A stretch of DNA of 64,000 bases from Isoetes taiwanensis (Eukaryota; Streptophyta; Lycopodiopsida; Isoetales; Isoetaceae). The translations under genes and the position numbers were made by a program. The notes below the pieces were generated by a model. The model saw only the letters and a list, made by a program, of their open reading frames with translations. It was not told the origin of the DNA and searched no databases. This document shows, one piece after another, positions 58,601 to 64,000 of the stretch. Location of the stretch: assembly GCA_021234155.1 (NCBI GenBank), contig JAJEKV010000002.1, positions 6,705,266 through 6,769,265 on the forward strand, read 5' to 3'. The stretch's first letter is position 1. Each line of letters begins with the position of its first letter.

Positions 58601-59944
58601 GTGAAGTCGACCCTCCAAAAATTAAACCTACCTCCTGCCGCCAGCAGAGGAGGTCCATTGTTATATTAGCAAAATTATTTGCTAGGCTGAGTAAGGTGCC
58701 TAGCAATGTTGCTGGGAACCCCACTTTCGGCCCTAGTAAATTGTGTCAAAGACCAAAATTTGGGTAAATACCAATTATGTCCAGCTGTTAAGACTGAAGT
58801 AACAAGGTAAATTAAATAGGCACAGTGAAGGTGAAATACCTGTGAAATAGGTGTTTGATATTGTCCTTGGAATTGTATGCCAGTCCAGGAAAGTCCTGTT
58901 TCAGTATCTTACATACATTCCCGAGCATTATTAAACACACTGTTGCCAAATGCAGCACCTTTCTTAATACTAGGTGCTTTCAGCGAGGTCTTATTTGGTC
59001 TTTTTGTTTCTTCCACTTCCTCATTCTTAACATTGTAGCATTTCTTCATTCAAGCCTCTGCTATAGGAAAGATATTTTCGAAGGTAATGTCCATATCAGA
59101 CCTGACACAAATCTCGTGCATCATTTTCTCGTAAACATCCTCAATGATTTTATCATAGTTAACGGGATGATTTTTCATCTTGAGTATAAGTACCTCAAGC
59201 CAGTCATTAAACCCGACTATAATCAGTGATTTCCAATTCTAGTTCAATAATTTTTTGAACATGATATCATCATTTAAGCAGCAGATGATAGTTTGTACTG
59301 CCCTGTTAGGGACTTGGCACTTTAGAGCATCAAAGCCCAGTGCTTTGATTTCAGGAATCCATGGACTACACGTAACTTCAAGTCCTGGTTCTCGAGAATT
59401 GGTGTAAGTCTGGAAGACATAGCAAACAATATTAGCTTCCAAATTATTTTAAGAAAATGTGTATTCATTTTATGTCCCGAAAATTATCTATAGGACTAAT
59501 GAGTCTGAACTTTATGCTAGTCAACATCTAAACAAGCTCATCTGAATATTATGCTATACATGGTCTATAAAATAGATCCATGAGCTGTTATTATATGTAC
59601 AGGGAATAAGTGGATGATTTACCATACAAGGATGAGGGTCAAGTATTTGGCCCCATACCCAAGTATGTCAATCAGGACTAACCTGTTTCTGGCAAACAAA
59701 ATTATTAGAAAAAATTGCTGATAACTTATAACAGAATATTTAAGACCAGGGGCATGTTTCAAATATGCTGTCATACAAATAAAGACATGTACCGGTTAAG
59801 ATTATGCAGCAAGCAAACATGTGTGGATCATGATCCACAATTGCTTCCCACATCTAAGTATTTTTAATTATGAGTGTCATGCAATAGCGGTAAAGCCGGG
59901 GGCATGGGTTATGGTCCTCGACGGAAAAGCGAGAAGCTTCATAA

Positions 59945-62900
59945 ATTTTACAAAATACTTGCTAGGGTCTAATCTAGCAAATATACTTCAAGAACTAAAC
60001 CTAGTTAGAAATTGAGATTATGCGTCACGGTTTTAAACCAGGTACACCCTTCATCACAGCTTTTACACATATGGTGAGGAGGTATTACCCCTAGCATTCT
60101 CTAGTACAAGCCAAATTAAAAGGTTCTCATAGTAGAGAATTTGAGATTCCCAAACCCCAAGACTATGTGACCCCAAGCATTGGCCCAAATACACATGTCT
60201 GACATTACACCTAGCATTCTCGTCAAGGCCAAGTGCGGTTCTACCATAGTAGGGGTACGAGATTCCAAACCAGCGACAATGTAGCCCCCAAAGCAATAGC
60301 GGATATATGGCAAGGCATTACACCAAGGAGAGTTCTACAACGGTAAATGTCAGTTAATGGTTCACATAGTAGAGGGGCGAGATTCCAAACCCCAAGACTA
60401 TGTGGCCACATCGACCATTGTAGATTAAAGTCGGCTTCACGGCTGAGGCGTGGTCATACTGGTTTACCGGGCCAAAACTTAAACGGCAATGAAGTATGGC
60501 GGGCAGGTGATCCAGGATTTTTGTGTAATTCGATCATTTACAAATATTCCCAATAAGGAATTTGGCAGTAGGAGTCCAAGGTAAACAAAGCTGAATCAAA
60601 TAAAAGGAACAAAGTACAGTGTACGTGGTACCCCCATGACAAGGAGGTTGAAAAATCAAACCTCAAAGTAAATGTTGTTCCCTTTGTATGGTTGTACTAC
60701 TGCTTGTTTGTAATACCCGACAATAAAATATACCATGTATAGATATGAGAGAACATAAAGCTGGCCTGAAGCAACCTCAAAAGATTGCAATCATGAAGAT
60801 GAAAAAATAAAATCTTAATTTAGCAAAAGCCTAGTACAATAGATCCATATCATGTGAACATGTGGTGTGCTTTCGATTTAAGCCCAAATCTGTTTGAGCG
60901 AGGAGTAAGGGTAGCAAATACTAGTATCTTAAAAAGAACATTAAGAATTAATTGTATATGCGGAAATATGAAATAGTGTATTGTGAACTTACATTAGTAT
61001 AGCCCGACCATACCTATTTCAAATTGAGACATTGTTTTTCAAAAATTGTTTTAGCTTAAAAAGCACGGAACAATGTGATTTTAGAGTATTCAAAAAAGCC
61101 AAACTAATATACTATGAAGAAGAAAGAGTTCTGATACTTGACACCATAATATGGAGTTTAGAGGTCGCGAGAAAGTAGATCTGCTCCATTTTTGAGAGAA
61201 AAATTCCACCATTTTGTAGAGCCCAAAAACAACAAGGTAGGTTTGCCGTGTTACTGTGACAAACCAATCGTACGTTAGCCTAAAAGGGTAAGCATAGGCG
61301 GCTAGCGGTAAGCGTAGACAAACCATGTTTTATCGGATTTCCTTAAGTATGAGCAAATAGCATTTTAAATACTAGTGTCAGAGTCTATCTCCTTTGCCAA
61401 TAACTTTGTAAAAGGTAATAGGACTCGTCGGCAAAAAGAGTAGAAGTACCACCATATAAATATAGGTGTCCATCCCTCTTTGCGGTTTGAAAAATACCGG
61501 ATATATGGTTTCATCATGTTTACACACATATTGGCGGCTTATTTAGGTGATAATTTATGACGCATTTAGAAAAACAAATTTTGCCAATGTTAAAGACACT
61601 ATGAGCTTACCTCTTTGGTAATTCGGTTGAATGCAGTAGATCATGCCTTGATAATACACCGGTCATCTTAATCCAATTTAGTATCTCTTGTTGTTGTGTT
61701 GTTCATCTATACGGTGTTTAGAAGGATAGTAATGTGGGAATAACCAACAGAAAACAATAAACCGAAACCTAGAACAGGCCGTTATACTGTTTTTGAGCTC
61801 TTAAATCATGACTTCATGCATGGTTTACAGCTTATTTAGCCTAAGGCCCCTTCACGTTTTCAGTCTTAATCAAGCAAATATGAAGAAGAAAAACTACGAG
61901 TTTGATTGCCTCGGGAATAACTTGACTTCCAGAGTTGCATCCATGTCTATCACAGTCGGATTGTTGTAGACTGGTTCAGTATTTTCCAAGTTGGAAGCAC
62001 GCATGTTAGCATTTCGAATAAGAAACCTCTTGATTATGCTGGCAGCTTGTGCATTTGTTTTGGCGAGAATGCGTCTACCAAACCCTGGCGGCAATACCTC
62101 TACCCCTTATGTTCTTAGCTCGGGGAGGCGCCCGAGGGGCCTCGTTTTTGGTCCCCGTATACATTTGTTAAGCAGTACTTGACAAAATGATCACAATAGC
62201 GTCGCCAACGATTTCTTTGGCAGGTGGAGTTCGAAAGTATTGACGAATCAAAGTTCCCAAAGGTCTTTCCCCCTTAAGAATATAGCATTAAAGTCTTACC
62301 TATACTCCTTTATGTGAGGTGTACTGTTGTCAGGGATTTGTTGCCCTCCAAATCCATAAAATAATAATGATTATCCTGCTGTCACTTAGCTCCACAGTAG
62401 AAATAAATCATTACTAATATTAATATTACCTTTAACAATGTTTAAGTGTTCCCAATTTTATTAAGGGATAAGTGGTGTGCCAAGAGAATAATTGGGCTTA
62501 TAGGTATAGTGGGTGGAGTTCTTTCAATCTTAGGCATCAAAAAGAACTGTATCATTTAAGGTTTAGATTATTCTAGGATATGCCTATGCAAAAATTATTT
62601 TGATACCAGCTTAGAGGTTCAAAGTTGGGGCAGCCAAATAATTAGAGTAAAGGTCTGGATTATTGGAGACACCAAGGTAGTCAAAAGTGGACTCCAGCAG
62701 CAGACTCCTTTAGTTGTTATAGAGCTAACAATTTAAATAGCTCTAGGGTCAATGGTGTAGAATAATGATAGCCTGACTTGGGTTAATCGAGCAAAGTTTC
62801 AAGAAACCACGTATGAGGGAGTGATAGGATAAGCTGTCTGAGAGTATTTTGATGCAGGCTTAGAGGTTCAAGTTGGGACAACCAAATAATTGAGTAAAGA

Positions 62901-64000
62901 TGCGGATTATATAAGTTGGAGACATTAAAGGTAGTCCAAAGTGGACACCCGGCGAGACTCCTTTAGTTGTTATTGAGCTAACAATTTAGATAGCCCTAGG
63001 GTCAATGGCGTAAAATAATGATATTAGCCGCGGCATAAGGTTAATGAGGAGCAAAGTTTGAGAACCACATGTATGAGGGAGTGTGTGAAGCCGACCCTCC
63101 AAAAATTAAACCTACCTCCTGCCGCCAGCAGAGGAGGTCCATTGTTATATTAGCAAAATTATTTGCTAGGCTGAGTAAGGTGCCTAGCAATGTTGCTAGG
63201 ACCCCACTCAGCTAGTAAATTGTGTCAAAAGACCAAGACTGGGTAAATACCAATTATGTCCAGCTGTTAAGACTGAAGTAACAAGGTAAATTAAATAGGC
63301 ACAGTGAAGGTGAAATACCTGTGAAATAGGTGTTTGATATTGTCCTTGGAATTGTATGCGGTCGGAAAGTCTTTGTTTTGATTATCTTACATACATTCCG
63401 AGCATTATTAAACACTACTTGTTGCCAAATCGCGACACCTTTCTTAATACTAGATTAACTCAGCGAGGGTGTTGGTCTTTTGTTTCTTCCCACTTCCTCA
63501 TTCTTAACATTGTAGCATTTCTTCATCAGAAGCCTACGCTATAGGAAGATATTTTGAAGGTAATGTCCATATCGGACGACACAAATCTGGAGTCATCATT
63601 TCGTAAGCATCTCAATGATTTTATCATAGTTAGCGGGATGATTTTTTCATCTTGAGTATAAGTACCTCAAACCCCGGTCATTAAACGGAGCTATGTCGGT
63701 GATTTCAATTCTAGTTCAATAATTTTTTGAACATGATATCATCATTTAGCGGCCAGGATGATAGATTTTAATAGCACATACTGTTAGGGACTTGGCACTT
63801 TAGAGCATCAAAGCCCAGTGCTTTGATTTCAGGAATCCATGGACTACACGTAACTTCAAGTCCTGGTTCTCGAGAATTGGTGTAAGTCTGGAAGACATAG
63901 CAAACAATATTAGCTTCCAAATTATTTTAAGAAAATGTGTATTCATTTTATGTCCCGAAAATTATCTATAGGACTAATGAGTCTGAACTTTATGCTAGTC
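59945..64000. repeat. Large tandem duplication, copy 2 (truncated by window end)
   Basis: It aligns with copy 1 from 55150 to 59520; the last 40 bases of the window equal 59481-59520, so about 420 bp of the unit, and perhaps more units, lie beyond the window. The final 217 bases or so match copy 1 without difference. It holds no recognised gene. Confidence 0.92.

Larger units (their letters stand above)
55140..59944. repeat. Large tandem duplication, copy 1 (about 4.8 kb)
   Basis: It begins at aattttacaaaacac...gggtctaatctagcaaata and aligns continuously with copy 2 from 59945. Offsets fall from about 4790 at the left to 4465 after 55.84 kb and about 4480 at the right, the main step being a 320 bp segment (55505-55838) missing from copy 2. 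Copy 1 contains no recognised gene. Short frames are shadows of the repeat. Long identical blocks (for example 57770-57900 and 59300-59520) alternate with blocks full of small indels. Confidence 0.92.

Overview
The window looks like nuclear, gene-poor, repeat-rich DNA from a land plant. The sequence signs are a CACTA-type transposon end (CACTACAAGAGG, bases 389 to 378 read on the minus strand), long-terminal-inverted-repeat elements of the kind common in plants, tRNA-promoter-like repeats, and no bacterial gene organisation, ribosome binding sites or operons. The species cannot be named from sequence alone. A Penelope-like reverse transcriptase and a GHTH-motif transposase-like gene would fit a non-seed plant (moss, lycophyte or fern), but that is inference. 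No intact protein-coding gene could be supported. Most long open frames are artefacts of low-complexity repeats.

Layout. 1-389: CACTA end. 2.95-4.59 kb: almost pure purine tract. 5.3-5.95 kb: dispersed repeat that recurs at 24.5 kb. 6.0-7.5 kb: three small tandem arrays. 8.7-10.4 kb (minus): degenerate transposase-like gene with a GHTHGDIDALFG motif. 10.6-14.6 kb: possible Ty3-like relic, short tandem repeats and GC-richer spacers. 14.6-16.0 kb (plus): degenerate Lys/Glu-rich coding remnant. 18.2-19.3 kb: repeat that recurs at 25.1-27.4 kb, where it is split by a 1.2 kb insert. 19.7-20.4 kb: tandem pair. 20.5-22.4 kb (minus): reverse transcriptase with recognisable catalytic motifs (ADIT, GIPMGF, YMDD) but broken frame. 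27.5-27.8 kb: possible MULE transposase tail. 28-34.6 kb: nothing recognisable. 34.7-40.8 kb: dense tandem arrays, including a (CTAT/CCAT)n microsatellite, a B-box-bearing 350 bp repeat and a 36 bp minisatellite. 42.5-43.8 kb: LINE-like tail with (TTCC)n followed by a 654 bp element with long inverted repeats. 45-54 kb: several small local duplications. 54.4-55.1 kb: nested inverted repeats (MITE). 55.14-64.0 kb: tandem duplication of a roughly 4.5-4.8 kb unit, its second copy running off the window.

How it works together: it does not act as a pathway. It is a graveyard of DNA transposons and retroelements overlaid with local tandem duplications. Coding remnants are broken by small frameshifts, and repeat copies alternate between identical blocks and blocks full of small indels. 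This may reflect old decay, unpolished long-read consensus, or both, so frame-breaking should not be taken as proof of pseudogenes without checking reads. All coordinates of repeats are by eye and may be off by tens of bases.
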